Source: an uncultured Bacilli bacterium (GTDB lineage Bacteria > Bacillota_I > Bacilli_A > RF39 > UBA660). Taken from it: a DNA stretch of 64,000 nt. The position numbers were made by a program, and so were the translations under genes. Below the pieces are notes generated by a model, which saw nothing but the letters and a program-made list of their open reading frames with translations, made no database searches and was not told the origin of the DNA. The stretch lies in contig CAJTYF010000006.1 in NCBI GenBank assembly GCA_910583945.1, forward strand, positions 1 through 64,000, in the 5' to 3' direction. Below, piece after piece: positions 8,501 through 17,394 of this stretch. The stretch's first letter is position 1. Every line of letters starts with the position of its first letter.

Positions 8501-9082
8501 CTCTATTTCTTTTATATTTTTTCCTTCACGAATATAAACTCCTCTATCTTGTCCTCTTTTTTTATGAAGTATAAGATTGAAATTATCTCTTTCGAGTTCT
8601 CCGCCCCACCGATTCACTATACAATTATCTGTTCCAAGCATGGCTTCTACTATATTTCTTCTTACATATTTGGCAGAATTATCTGGTAAAATATCACCAG
8701 TAACAGTGAACTTTACTGGAAACATTGCATGATCAAATAACCATTGTATAGCATTTACTCCGCTTTGATTAGTTGGGGCTACATTACCTAAAAAATTATC
8801 ATTTAGATCATAAAAAATATGAATTGCATAAACTGATATTTTATTTAAAGAAGGTTTAACTCTTTTAATTCTGAATAATTGCTCTGATGTTTCATAAGGG
8901 GCTTTTATAATATTATCAATGACTAAAAATTCAGCATTTTTCCCTTTTCTTGAATAATCAAAATTAAGTTCAAAAACACCGTTTAATTCTTCAATTATTT
9001 GGGGAGATGTTTTAAAATCGGTCAAAATCCCTAAGCCATTATTATCGAAATCTTGACAAGTATTATCATAGATTCTAATCAT
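5576..9082 (-). CDS. Tail endopeptidase / tail-associated lysin (Prophage_tail family)
   Basis: Large tail-tip protein of 1168 residues. The first ~370 residues have the character of the Prophage_tail / minor structural protein family (TIGR01665-like), seen after Dit in many Firmicutes siphoviruses, where it forms the tail tip and helps penetrate the wall. The middle (about 500-900) is variable and beta-rich, probably carbohydrate- or surface-contacting. The C-terminal ~170 residues are helical. Its start overlaps the Dit stop by four bases (ATGA type), indicating translational coupling. Confidence 0.88.
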   Translation of the reverse strand: MIRIYDNTCQDFDNNGLGILTDFKTSPQIIEELNGVFELNFDYSRKGKNAEFLVIDNIIKAPYETSEQLFRIKRVKPSLNKISVYAIHIFYDLNDNFLGNVAPTNQSGVNAIQWLFDHAMFPVKFTVTGDILPDNSAKYVRRNIVEAMLGTDNCIVNRWGGELERDNFNLILHKKRGQDRGVYIREGKNIKEIEISIDFSTVVTRIVPQGANELLLPEEYVDSPIISTYRNPIVKKIEFSDITVDEETSEAVAQEKLRDAARAKFAEGIDKPSISVSVNWLELSFIDEYKEKYSNFEFVRLGDTVTVYALGYEYKIRVIKVVYDCLMKKYISFEIGESKPDFIKDQIAAVTTEFEKNNTSLLEQARKNATTLINNGFGGHVRIYPDRILIMDTEDEATAKNVWQWNLNGFAHSSSGVNGDYGLAITIDGQIVADRITAGVMDIQRINGLANALGDITTAIELNEKNIKALTSETTENRKNIEDLNTPILTKYGNNHICLNEAYETDAISYNIIGKCEQNENPTSKNPIAIKTIKGTTDIDVNHEGNWSKIKVTGKNLLNLETMLRNTSNGLTNNINEDGSVTTSGVITSNYVGITDKVSIDEILTDNEYYTISQKEISDKLFLQIEETNKITHAVKNYSTQNKLSNTLKINKDLYSYKIVILTNTMSNWGTEEKSITNFYQLEKGDESTDYERYKEKEIFVDINKPNLFSFFNIIEKSNINEKGEIISDSSQSFDVHYVKVIPKKKYKIIGDNERQFVLSFYKDIPKIGSVGTSRVVKSDTFSEIVTVPDDYNYLAIRHGMDALTTEDNSNLKIHEGHDSFYELNSIKEVSDDLESSQGVLEKRIGKIVLDGTAGIFTVPGNSNENFIQINLQFPNIEFQCSSIGDEFLCTHFSYYEKATSTGKEREGLKLFNSGTYYAFVFSISTTIATTIEEFKNWLKENPITIYYILKEPETIHLRPTKIPLFENENHLTLIEEIETKTDIKYHRIHAFNEAFYTKDEAKSQLEIKANEINMGVESNKTEIKNGLLEINEKLGNYALQQTLIEQINSVLAKITDSEARINILNQTIQNGVPITKTETGYTFDINGLNIASTDAEVNSTLSSIGLSILDNISKEALLFAGYDKILQETIVKARNMIVEKYFTVAHTRMEEFKDPVLGIGTGFFCVE

Positions 9083-9768
9083 AAATAAGTCTCCTGAAAA
9101 ATAAACTCTATTTTCTCTAAATTCCCAACTATTACAACATTATTATTTCCTGGATATAAAATCGGAAATTCACCTGTAGTATCTGAAGAAGCATTTTGAC
9201 TATTTTTCTGAACAACTTCTAATTCAGAATCTATCAAAATTGTATTTTCTAAATTTTTAATTTTAAAAGAAGATCCATTTATTGTTATGATTATTTCTCC
9301 TGAACCTTTAACCGAAATAAGAGGCTTGCATCTTGCATTTCCTCCGATTTCAAAATCGAATATTTTTGTATTAAATAATAAATCTTTTTGAATAGGACTT
9401 TTTTTATAAGGTTGAACCTCAAAATTAATAAGAAAATTCCTCCAGTAAGTTGCGATTTGTTCTAATTCTATATTGTTTTTTATAGTAACATCATATTCTC
9501 TTTCTAATTCATTAGATAATACAAGTTTTCCTCTACCGCTTAACCAAGATAAATCTTTATAAACATCATCTTCCATATAACATTCAATGGTTTTGGGATA
9601 ACTATCATAGCAATCATCTGTACTGGTAAGAGTACCATCTCTACCTGGAATAGTTTCAAAAGTACATCGTTTTTGAGGAATAACAATGGGTGGAAAACCT
9701 CCACAACCAATTCCATAATCTCTTGAATCGTAAATATTGCCATTTTTCTTAAAAATAAAATAATTCAT
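9079..9768 (-). CDS. Distal tail protein (Dit)
   Basis: A 229-residue protein of the siphovirus distal tail family. The N-terminal half has the usual pattern, with GRDGTLTSTDD and a conserved beta domain; the C-terminal half is a galectin-like beta domain (KPLISVKGSGEIIITINGS). Dit forms the hexameric hub joining the tail tube to the tip. It lies between tape measure and tail endopeptidase, the expected order. Confidence 0.85.
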   Translation of the reverse strand: MNYFIFKKNGNIYDSRDYGIGCGGFPPIVIPQKRCTFETIPGRDGTLTSTDDCYDSYPKTIECYMEDDVYKDLSWLSGRGKLVLSNELEREYDVTIKNNIELEQIATYWRNFLINFEVQPYKKSPIQKDLLFNTKIFDFEIGGNARCKPLISVKGSGEIIITINGSSFKIKNLENTILIDSELEVVQKNSQNASSDTTGEFPILYPGNNNVVIVGNLEKIEFIFQETYL

Positions 9769-9770
9769 AT

Positions 9771-12713
9771 TTAAACCCCTTTTCCGTATGCTTTTCTCTT
9801 GCCATAAAAATACATTTCGCTTGTTAAATCATCAATATCTTGCTCTCTATTATTATTGAAATTTTCAATAGTAAGATAAATTGGAGATATGTTATTAGGT
9901 TCAGCATAATCAGTTGTGTCGGTAACAGTTCTATTATTTGTAATCAAACTATTATAAGAAACTTCTGGTTGCATATCAAAATTTGTTGGAATAGATTCTT
10001 GCATTTCTTTTGCTATATCTTTCATTTCATCGGTAAATCCCATACCTAAACCTAAAGCCAAATTCTTACCAACTTCATCTCTCATAAGTGTAGATGGAGA
10101 ATGAATTCCAAAAAATTTTTTAATTCCTCCAAGAACAGAATCCTTAAAACCTTTAATTTTGTTTAAAATCCAATCTTTGGCATTATTAATACCATTCCAC
10201 AATCCCTCAACGAAGTTTTTACCTATGTCTAGTGCTCCGCTTATTAAGTTTCCAAAACCGCTTATGATTGAAGATATAATTTGAGGGATTTTTGAAAGAA
10301 TTTTAGGTGTGTTTTCTATTAAAGAAGCACCAAGTTTAACTATAATTTGTAAACCTACTGTTGATATTTTAGGCAATATTTTCATAAGACCATTAATAAT
10401 GGCCATTGTTATTTTTGGTAAATTTTCTAGTATTACAGGTATGGAATCAATCAACGCCATTGTTAAATTAATAATCATTTCTACACCCATATCAATGATT
10501 TTATCCAAATTATCAGTAAAAAAAGTAATAATGTTATTAATAATTTCTGGTAAACGTTCTACTAAAACAGGGATTGCTTTAATAATTCCCTCCGCTAAAG
10601 AAGAAATTAAAACTAAAGCCGCCTCAATAATAGCCATTAAATTATCTGGATTAGTTAAGATATTGACCATTTCTAAAATGACATTCACAACTGTGGGAAC
10701 TAACTCTGGAAGTGCTGACGCAATCCCGGAACAAAACTCAATTAAAACATTAATTCCAGCTTGTAAAATTGTAGGCAAATTTTGTATTATAATATTAAAC
10801 AAATTAATAACAATGCTTGTAGCTGTAGAAGCTAGTGAAGGTATTCTATTAGCTATTCCATTGATGAGCTGAGTTAAAATTTTACCACCTGTTTCAAAAA
10901 TAACAGGTAAAAACTCATTTATTTTATTAATCCAAGAATCCAATTCTACTCCTAATTGTTCTATAAAACCCGAAAATCCATTTTCTGTAAATGCAGTATT
11001 TAAATTTGTGACTGAATTAGTTGCTAACTGAACAATGTCATTAAGTGGACCTTGAATACCATTAAAAAGAGAGAGTCCGAGACCCTCCGCAGCACTTTTA
11101 AAAAGAGTTTTCTTTCCTTCAAAATTATCCAGCATTGTAGATGCCATACCTTCTGCCGCTCCATTACAATTATTAATAGACTTAGATAATTTTTCAAAAT
11201 CCCCTTCGCCGGAATTTGCAATTGCCAAAAAACCACTTAAAGCTTCTTGTCCTGCAATTGTTTTGGCATAATTCACTTGTTCTTCTTCTGATAAATTTTG
11301 AAATTTTGTTCTTAAATCTCCTATAATTAAACCAAAATCTCTCATGCTACCGTCTTGATTAGTAACCGTTATACCTAGTTTTTCTAAACTATCTCTGGCA
11401 CCGCTTGTATTGGTGGCAATTCTAGACATTATACTTCTTAAAGAAGTTCCAGCTTGAGTAGCTTTAATTCCAGCATTTGCCATCAATCCGATTGCTAAAG
11501 CAGTATCTTCAGCCGAATATCCAAGAGAACCCGCAATCGATGCCGCATATTTAAATGTCTCTCCCATCATTGAAACATTAGTATTTGAATTTGAACTCGC
11601 AGCTGCCAAAATGTCCGCAAAGTGAGCCGATTCATTCGCTTTCATTCCGAAAGCTGTTAAAGCATCTGTTACTATATCTGAAGTTGTTGATAAGTCTTCT
11701 CCGCTTGCTGCAGCTAAATTCATAATTCCGCTTAATCCATCTATCATATCAGAGGTTTTCCAACCTGCCATCGCCATATATTGTAAAGCTTCTGAACTTT
11801 CAGTTGCACTAAATTTCGTAGAAGCTCCCATTTCTGTGGCTTTTTGTTTGAGTTTTTCGAATTCTTCCTCAGTTGCGTTGCTTATTGCTTTTACTTTACT
11901 CATTGAAGATTCAAAAGAAGATCCAGCATCGATTGCAGAATCCACTAAACCTTTTAAACTAGAAAAAGCATTACTAGCTAAATCTCCCAGTTTTTTTATT
12001 CCTTCCATTACAACGTCGCTTATAATATTAGCTTTAATCAACTTTCCGAAAGTTATAGCTTCATTACCAGAATCTTTTTCCGCTTTAGTGAATTTGCCTA
12101 ATTCATTTCGGGAATCAGATAAACTTTTTTCATTATCATTTAGCTCTTTAGTTAAATTTTTTATCTCTTGTTTTAAATCTTCTGCCTTTTTAGATCCTTT
12201 TCCTTGTTCTAAGACAATATTTACGTATTCATCCTTTAATTCTTCTAACCTTGCTTTTTGTTCACTAATTGTTGTATTTAATTTTCCTAAAGCAGAGTTT
12301 AATTCTTTATTTTTCTTTTCCTCTTCTTCTAAGACTTTTTTATGATTATTAAGTGTATTTATTGTTAAATCAATTTCATTTGTGATTCTTTGTTGTTCCG
12401 TTTTTGCTGCCACTATTTTATCTTTGTATTTCGCTGCTTCAATCGAATTTTCACCTAACAATTTTTTTGCTCTTTCATAAGCTTGTGTTGTTTCTTCGAT
12501 TTTCTTTTTTGAGATTTCTTGTTGCTCTTTTAATAAATCTAATTTATTTTCATAATCACTGAGAGAGGCAGAAGAATTCTTTAAAGCTTCTTTTTCAAGA
12601 TTTAATTGCCCACGCATAGATTTTAAAGAAGAATTCATCTCTCTTATGGCACTATTAAATTTATCATCTAATATACTAAACTCATACTCAACACTTGTTT
12701 TCTTTTTGGCCAA
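9771..12713 (-). CDS. Tape measure protein (TP901 family)
   Basis: 980 residues. The first ~210 form long coiled coils. A TP901 core follows (SSFESSMSKVKAISNATEEE, ATEMGASTKFSATESSEAL, ALTAFGMKANESAHFADILA), then long hydrophobic and amphipathic helices, and a C-terminal segment containing KKFFGIHSPSTLMRDEVGKN, typical of phage tape measures. It fixes tail length and may later enter the membrane. At about 0.15 nm per residue it suggests a tail near 150 nm (rule-of-thumb inference). Confidence 0.95.
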   Translation of the reverse strand: MAKKKTSVEYEFSILDDKFNSAIREMNSSLKSMRGQLNLEKEALKNSSASLSDYENKLDLLKEQQEISKKKIEETTQAYERAKKLLGENSIEAAKYKDKIVAAKTEQQRITNEIDLTINTLNNHKKVLEEEEKKNKELNSALGKLNTTISEQKARLEELKDEYVNIVLEQGKGSKKAEDLKQEIKNLTKELNDNEKSLSDSRNELGKFTKAEKDSGNEAITFGKLIKANIISDVVMEGIKKLGDLASNAFSSLKGLVDSAIDAGSSFESSMSKVKAISNATEEEFEKLKQKATEMGASTKFSATESSEALQYMAMAGWKTSDMIDGLSGIMNLAAASGEDLSTTSDIVTDALTAFGMKANESAHFADILAAASSNSNTNVSMMGETFKYAASIAGSLGYSAEDTALAIGLMANAGIKATQAGTSLRSIMSRIATNTSGARDSLEKLGITVTNQDGSMRDFGLIIGDLRTKFQNLSEEEQVNYAKTIAGQEALSGFLAIANSGEGDFEKLSKSINNCNGAAEGMASTMLDNFEGKKTLFKSAAEGLGLSLFNGIQGPLNDIVQLATNSVTNLNTAFTENGFSGFIEQLGVELDSWINKINEFLPVIFETGGKILTQLINGIANRIPSLASTATSIVINLFNIIIQNLPTILQAGINVLIEFCSGIASALPELVPTVVNVILEMVNILTNPDNLMAIIEAALVLISSLAEGIIKAIPVLVERLPEIINNIITFFTDNLDKIIDMGVEMIINLTMALIDSIPVILENLPKITMAIINGLMKILPKISTVGLQIIVKLGASLIENTPKILSKIPQIISSIISGFGNLISGALDIGKNFVEGLWNGINNAKDWILNKIKGFKDSVLGGIKKFFGIHSPSTLMRDEVGKNLALGLGMGFTDEMKDIAKEMQESIPTNFDMQPEVSYNSLITNNRTVTDTTDYAEPNNISPIYLTIENFNNNREQDIDDLTSEMYFYGKRKAYGKGV

Positions 12714-12718
12714 TTAAA

Positions 12719-13353
12719 TCACCTCTCTTTAGGGTTATTTTCCCAAGAGGTCCAAGCCATCTTGTTAAAATAAACGTTTTCTAAAAATACGATATCTAAA
12801 TTCCAAAAATCTTTTGAAGGAACACCAGCATTTAAAACATACAATGTGTAAAAATCGGCAACAGTATTAATTTCTAAGTTCGGTTTTAGGAACTTATTTC
12901 CACTTCTATTGGTAACCTTCATTAAAGATTTTTGGAAACTTAGTTTTTTGATTCAACTTTTTTTCCCGATAATTCTTCAAATAATTTCATATCTCGTGTA
13001 AAGTCGAAATCAATCTTTTGAATAAATTCTTTATATTCCATTTTAGGATTAGGATTAGTTCCTAAATAACCTACATAAATAAGTTGGACCATACATTCCA
13101 ATTCAAAAGTTTGCTTTTTAACTAAAGCAGCAATCAAATCTTTAGAGGCATCATAAGAATTTTGAAAGTCAAATAAATTTTGATAATTTATCTTCAAATT
13201 TGAAATAACAGTTCCATCATTCAATTTGATAGATTTTGGTGGCAAAGTTTCTTCCTTTAAATCTTTTTTCAGTTCATTTTCTAACTCTTTTTTGATATCT
13301 TCTTTTGATTGTGTTTCGACCATAACAGGTTTATTTTCTAAAATTTCTTGCAT
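12719..13353 (-). CDS. Tail assembly chaperone GT fusion made by -1 ribosomal frameshift
   Basis: The small ORF at 12719-12922 is in the -1 frame relative to the chaperone gene just upstream and stays open back to a TGA, overlapping the end of the first frame. A -1 slip on AAAAAAC (12943-12949) joins the first frame to this frame, reading on as LSFQKSLMKVTN. The T part ends 5 bases before the tape measure start. This is the conserved arrangement of tail chaperones G and GT in long-tailed phages; GT loads onto the tape measure during tube assembly. Confidence 0.8.
12940..13353 (-). CDS. Tail assembly chaperone G
   Basis: 137 residues from the ATG at 13353, which has GGAGGGAAAAAT upstream; the in-frame codons before it are unlikely to be used. 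An acidic/basic linker (residues 15-45) is followed by a helical domain (LFDFQNSYDASKDLIAALVK) typical of Firmicutes tail chaperones between tail tube and tape measure. The frame ends in AAA AAC TAA, with the slip site touching the stop codon. Confidence 0.85.
   Translation of the reverse strand: MQEILENKPVMVETQSKEDIKKELENELKKDLKEETLPPKSIKLNDGTVISNLKINYQNLFDFQNSYDASKDLIAALVKKQTFELECMVQLIYVGYLGTNPNPKMEYKEFIQKIDFDFTRDMKLFEELSGKKVESKN
12943..12949 (-). other. Programmed -1 frameshift site A AAA AAC
   Basis: On the minus strand the zero frame reads TCA AAA AAC TAA. A AAA AAC is a classical -1 slippery heptamer (X XXY YYZ) directly before the stop codon, which should enhance slipping. The -1 frame then stays open into the tape-measure-proximal ORF. 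Confidence 0.82.
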
Positions 13354-13374
13354 ATTTTTCCCTCCATATAAAAT

Positions 13375-13402
13375 AAGACCCACGTAATTAAACGTGAGTC
13401 TT
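13375..13402 (-). terminator. Intercistronic hairpin after the tail tube gene
   Basis: AAGACCCACGT (13375-13385) pairs with ACGTGAGTCTT (13392-13402), broken by one mismatch, and is followed by ATTTTATA on the minus strand. It may be a partial terminator or an mRNA-stabilising hairpin keeping tail tube mRNA more abundant than downstream messages. Confidence 0.6.
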
Positions 13403-13413
13403 ACATATTTTTT

Positions 13414-14022
13414 CTACATAACAGGAGTTGTATTTCCTGCTTTAACTAATTCAGGTGTAAATTCTTTTAACCATTTATCACCAATAGATTCTTTATCTAC
13501 CTCAGCAGCAAGTGCTTCATAATAGAACTCTTTATTTTCATCTTTATTTGCTTCAAATTCAAGTTCTACTTCAGCAACTTCTTCAACAGTGTTATCAATA
13601 GTTTTAGCAAAACCAGTTGTAAAACTAATTTTAGGCAAACAAATATATTTTTCTTGTTCTGTAAATAAATCTATTGCTTTAGTAGTCAATAACACATCGG
13701 GTGTAATTGCTTCATCTGATAATCCATATACACCTTCTTTTAATCCTTTATTAGATAAACCAAATACTTTTCTAGCAATGGCAAGTGGCATATGAATACT
13801 CATTTTACCAGTTAATTTAACTAATTTTTTTACGGATTTAGTTTGGACTCCTTCACAATTTTTTACGATTATTTTATATTCTGATGAAAGTTCAATTTTA
13901 CCAGTACACCCCATTTTTTCGGCTTCCCCCGTTGCTAATGCTCCAGTTTCCCTTACATAATCTTTAATGTGTGTATCTGTAATTCTTACCTCATCAAATT
14001 CTTTAATTGTATTTGTACTCAT
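13414..14022 (-). CDS. Major tail tube protein
   Basis: 202 residues from the ATG at 14022, preceded by AAGGAGG. Position between head-tail completion genes and tail chaperones, size, and a beta-rich body with an acidic C-terminal region (VEEVAEVELEFEANKDEN) fit the tail tube subunit of Firmicutes siphoviruses. The protein polymerises around the tape measure. Confidence 0.82.
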   Translation of the reverse strand: MSTNTIKEFDEVRITDTHIKDYVRETGALATGEAEKMGCTGKIELSSEYKIIVKNCEGVQTKSVKKLVKLTGKMSIHMPLAIARKVFGLSNKGLKEGVYGLSDEAITPDVLLTTKAIDLFTEQEKYICLPKISFTTGFAKTIDNTVEEVAEVELEFEANKDENKEFYYEALAAEVDKESIGDKWLKEFTPELVKAGNTTPVM

Positions 14023-14026
14023 GGCT

Positions 14027-14503
14027 TTAAGCCTCCTTTTCAATTTCTTCATTTAACTCTTTTAATAAATTATTTACGATTTTTTCTCTTGCGATTTCTT
14101 CCCCTTTATCAAAAAAGGGATTAGGTACATTTCTCTTTGATGTTCCCTCAGCAAATGATGGAAAGTATAAATAGCCAAAAAAAGGATTGTGTGATGTTTT
14201 CACGACAAATCCTAAATTAAAATTTTCAGATATTAAACTTTCCGCAAATTTTGCATGGTCTCTTGGGTAACCTTTTCTACTTTTTTTATTATCTTTTTCA
14301 CCAACAGGCATTCGTTTTTTGACTTCTGTTATATAAAGTTTTACCCCTTTAGTATGAAGATAATTATTTATGATAGTTTCGGCTTTTCCAGGTAACTTTA
14401 ACATGACCTCTTCCAGTTTTTTCATATCACTGTCTTGTAATTTAAAAATTCCTTTAGTATCCGAAAATTGATTAATTGCTTTAGCCGACACTAATACATG
14501 CAC
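14027..14503 (-). CDS. Head-tail completion protein (HK97 gp10-like)
   Basis: 158 residues. Features typical of the gp10-like tail-completion family include LPGKAETIINNYLHTKG, the basic segment VKKRMPVGEKDNKKSRKGYP, the 'stability' stretch GYLYFPSFAEGTSKRNVPNP and a helical C-terminus. It lies between the minor capsid/completion protein and the tail tube gene; overlap with the upstream gene (13 bases) indicates coupling. Confidence 0.75.
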   Translation of the reverse strand: MHVLVSAKAINQFSDTKGIFKLQDSDMKKLEEVMLKLPGKAETIINNYLHTKGVKLYITEVKKRMPVGEKDNKKSRKGYPRDHAKFAESLISENFNLGFVVKTSHNPFFGYLYFPSFAEGTSKRNVPNPFFDKGEEIAREKIVNNLLKELNEEIEKEA

Positions 14504-14841
14504 ACTCGCTTTTCAAGACGTCCAAAACGCATAGTTAAAGAGATAACAATATCTCCTCCAACCACTTTTTTCATTTTTTCAAAATTCCCACCTTTAAATA
14601 CAAGACCAGTTTTTTCCAAAGCCGTAATAAGTTCAAATTTATCTATTCCGCCAGTTTCATTAATAAAAACAAATTCGTAATATTGTATTATTGCAATTTT
14701 ACTGTTCTCTTGAGGTTCAAAATCTGTAGGGTAATAAACGCAATATTTATCATACGATTCGATTTCTTCAGGTTCGGCATCATACTGAAATATTTGATAG
14801 CCTAAACTTTCAATTGCTTTAACAATTTTTTCATCTGTCAT
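14491..14841 (-). CDS. Tail completion / minor head-tail protein, 116 aa
   Basis: Small alpha/beta protein in the slot normally filled by the tail terminator or completion protein (between head-closure and gp10-like genes in other phages, though order varies). No motif gives a secure family. It starts within the end of the 14838-15173 gene (ATGA overlap) and its own end overlaps the next start. Confidence 0.6.
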   Translation of the reverse strand: MTDEKIVKAIESLGYQIFQYDAEPEEIESYDKYCVYYPTDFEPQENSKIAIIQYYEFVFINETGGIDKFELITALEKTGLVFKGGNFEKMKKVVGGDIVISLTMRFGRLEKRVCMY

Positions 14842-15173
14842 AACGTCACCCTTTGTAAATATAAATAATTACAAAATGGATCACTATCTTCACATAAATA
14901 ACATTCATAAAAAACATTATCTATAGACACAATCCAATTTGTATCAAACTTCATTTTAGGAATTTTAACTTTCACATCTAATTTTTTACTATTAGATTCA
15001 GCAAAAGTAATGTCTTGATTACGTTTATAGGCTTTATCATAAGGTAAGAAGCCTAATTTAACTTTTTTTTCACCGATTTTTCTTTTTGCATCATTATAAG
15101 TTGGTTCTACTTGGTAATATTCAAGTATTCCATCGTTATAAGTTTGATGTTTTACTGTAGTCTTTTGTTGCAT
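14838..15173 (-). CDS. Head closure (stopper) protein, head-tail joining family
   Basis: 111 residues with the layout of phage head-tail joining proteins: a short N-terminal region, a variable beta core (KKVKLGFLPYDKAYKRNQDI) and a C-terminal strand set (IVSIDNVFYECYLCEDS). Position directly after the adaptor gene agrees. It would close the packaged head and connect to the tail. Confidence 0.65.
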   Translation of the reverse strand: MQQKTTVKHQTYNDGILEYYQVEPTYNDAKRKIGEKKVKLGFLPYDKAYKRNQDITFAESNSKKLDVKVKIPKMKFDTNWIVSIDNVFYECYLCEDSDPFCNYLYLQRVTL

Positions 15174-15459
15174 GATTAATTTGAAACCTTAAAATAGCAT
15201 CCGAAAAATTACTATCAAAAGCTTCAATACTATAATTTCTCGCATAACGACAATATTCTTTTAATAATCTTTTTGCTTCTAAATCGGAATTAAAATCAAT
15301 GGTCTCCTCACCCGCAAGGTCTTGCAAGTGAGTGATTCCATCTTTTATATAATCAAGAACGGTTTGATTGGTAAAATCATCATCCCAAGTAATGGCTAAA
15401 TGCCTTTTAACTTCATCAAAAAACGGATAATCTTTTATTATCTCTTCTTTAGTTTTCAT
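15136..15459 (-). CDS. Head-tail adaptor (gp6-like)
   Basis: 107 residues, mostly helical, with WDDDFTNQTVLDYIKDGITH and LLKEYCRYARNYSIEAF, the form of the gp6/gp15-type DNA-packaging adaptor found directly after the major capsid gene. It would bind under the portal ring. Overlap of 38 bases with the next gene points to coupled translation. Confidence 0.75.
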   Translation of the reverse strand: MKTKEEIIKDYPFFDEVKRHLAITWDDDFTNQTVLDYIKDGITHLQDLAGEETIDFNSDLEAKRLLKEYCRYARNYSIEAFDSNFSDAILRFQINHATKDYSKTSNL

Positions 15460-15468
15460 TGATTACCT

Positions 15469-16653
15469 TTATAACGTTGGTGTATTTGATGTCGAAGTAG
15501 TTTCAGTTTTAGTAGTTACCTCATTTACAACATTAACATTAACAATGTTATCAACGACAAGTTTTGAAATATCTAAATATAGAAATGAATCATTATCTAA
15601 AGGTCTGCCTGTACCATATAATTTAGCAAGATAAACCGTTTCATCTTCTAAAAAATGATATTGTTCAGATTTATCAATATTTTGAGCCCCTAAACCTAAA
15701 AAATACTTTTTGGCAATTCCCATTACACCTTTACCTTTAGCAACTTCACAAGACTGAACAAAATCAATTGGGAAAGGTAAATTATTCACCCATCTTCCGT
15801 CAGCGGTTCTATAATAGATTGAAGGTAAAATCTTAGAATAGTAATCGAATGGATTGACAATAAATAATGCACTCGCGACTTTGCGTTTTCCGTCGTTCGT
15901 TAAGGTGGCCATTAAATTACCTAAAGTAACAAGATTTAAATTTGTAATTTCTTGAGCTGTTTTTTGTGGATATACGCCTTCAACAACATTTCCTTTTAAG
16001 TTTCTATCCATCCCAATTGGTTTATCTTTTCCATCACCTGTGACCATTGCATTTTCAAGTCCGATAGCCAATGATTCTAATAAAAATCTTCTTACAAACA
16101 TATCTAGATATTTTGGCCCAAGATCTAAATGAGCATTTGCAATTGGTAAGTATGCAGATAATTTTTGAGCATTTGTAGTAATCTTTTTAAATGCTGAACT
16201 TAATTCTTTTTTGATTTTTTCGGTTAACTCACCCCACCATGCAGCGTCTACGTCTCCATTACGAACGATAATTTCTGTGATGCCTGTAACATTTTGAAAA
16301 TTAACTTTTTGTAATAATTCATGAGTGTGTTCTAATTCATCAAACACATCATCTGTAATTGTTCTAGGCATTTCGATATTTGTAAGAGATGATTTTGTTT
16401 TAATAGCATTGGCTAAGGCTTTATAATATTTTTCTTCTTCAGAAGTTAATACTCTAACGCCTCTTTTTGATAAAACTTCACTATCTTTACTAGCAATAAT
16501 GCTTTCATATTCTGTTCTTACCTCTTCCGCTAAAGTATTAAAATATTCCGTAATTTCTTCAACGAATTCCTCCGCTTTATTCTCACGAATAGCATTTAAT
16601 GCTTTACTTTTGATTTCATCTTTTTTGATATTTTCTATGTCTTTATTTTTCAT
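15469..16653 (-). CDS. Major capsid protein (HK97 fold)
   Basis: 394 residues. The first ~110 are a charged, helical delta domain serving as internal scaffold; the following HK97-type body includes ANAHLDLGPKYLDMFVRRFL, LENAMVTGDGKDKPIGM and SALFIVNPFDYYSKI. It follows the ClpP-type maturation protease, which is expected to remove the delta domain at around residue 100. Unlike the tail protein at 3914, it carries no Prp-type leader. Confidence 0.93.
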   Translation of the reverse strand: MKNKDIENIKKDEIKSKALNAIRENKAEEFVEEITEYFNTLAEEVRTEYESIIASKDSEVLSKRGVRVLTSEEEKYYKALANAIKTKSSLTNIEMPRTITDDVFDELEHTHELLQKVNFQNVTGITEIIVRNGDVDAAWWGELTEKIKKELSSAFKKITTNAQKLSAYLPIANAHLDLGPKYLDMFVRRFLLESLAIGLENAMVTGDGKDKPIGMDRNLKGNVVEGVYPQKTAQEITNLNLVTLGNLMATLTNDGKRKVASALFIVNPFDYYSKILPSIYYRTADGRWVNNLPFPIDFVQSCEVAKGKGVMGIAKKYFLGLGAQNIDKSEQYHFLEDETVYLAKLYGTGRPLDNDSFLYLDISKLVVDNIVNVNVVNEVTTKTETTSTSNTPTL

Positions 16654-16671
16654 TTTTATTTCCTCCTAAAA

Positions 16672-17394
16672 TTATTTCAAATTAAAAAGCGATGATTTCT
16701 CATCACTTTGATTATTTTCTTTTTGTGTATTTATTTGTGAAACAATATAACTTGTTTCCTTAACTACTTTTTTTGATTTATAATCTCTTATGATATTAGT
16801 TAAACTAGAAAGTGCATTTTGTTTAATTCCTTTTTCTTCGTTTAACTCTAATATTTCATCGCAAAATCCTTTTTCCAGTGCTTCATCGGCTGTAAGATAA
16901 GTTTCTTCATCTAAAAGAGTTTGTAATTCCTCTTTTTCAATTTTTATCTTCGCTAAATAACATTCAACGACAGCCGCCATGATTTTGTCCATATCATCCG
17001 CCGTCTTACGTAATCCATTTGAATTTCCTACAGTATAAGTCCAACAATTATGAATCATCATTAATGTATTACTTGGCATGACAATTTTATCTCCAGCCAT
17101 GGCAATAATAGAAGCAGCACTTGCAGCGATAGCATCTACATAAGTAATAATACTTGCTTCTTTACTTTTTGCACGTAACAAATTGTAAATGGCTAACCCT
17201 GTGAATGTATCTCCTCCTAAACTATTAATATGAACATTAATTGTTTTAGCGGTTGTTTCTTCTAACTTTTTTCTGATGTCACTTGCGGATGTATCTTCCT
17301 CCCACCATGCATACTCTACAATATCGCCATAAACATATAAATCGGCTTTTTCGTTATTTTCATCTTCTAAAAATTTCATAAATGTTTGATTCAT
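16672..17394 (-). CDS. Prohead maturation protease (ClpP/S14 type)
   Basis: 240 residues. The ClpP fold is visible: INSLGGDTFTGLAIYNLLR, the catalytic serine in AIAASAASIIAMAGD (about residue 93), the catalytic histidine in LMMIHN (about 116) and an acidic helix TADEALEKGFCDEI. Phage members cleave scaffold or capsid delta domains during head maturation. It overlaps the portal stop codon by four bases and precedes the capsid gene, the canonical order. Confidence 0.92.
   Translation of the reverse strand: MNQTFMKFLEDENNEKADLYVYGDIVEYAWWEEDTSASDIRKKLEETTAKTINVHINSLGGDTFTGLAIYNLLRAKSKEASIITYVDAIAASAASIIAMAGDKIVMPSNTLMMIHNCWTYTVGNSNGLRKTADDMDKIMAAVVECYLAKIKIEKEELQTLLDEETYLTADEALEKGFCDEILELNEEKGIKQNALSSLTNIIRDYKSKKVVKETSYIVSQINTQKENNQSDEKSSLFNLK

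Noticed and set aside
11836..12345. Plus-strand ORFs within structural genes (for example 169 codons inside the tape measure gene)
   Set aside because: They lie antisense to clearly coding genes, lack ribosome binding sites and have composition expected of shadows of AT-rich coding sequence.
15469..16653. Prp-type cleavage motif on the major capsid protein
   Set aside because: The capsid protein starts MKNKDIENIKKDEIK with no LDIQRFA-like leader; a ClpP-type protease is available for its maturation.
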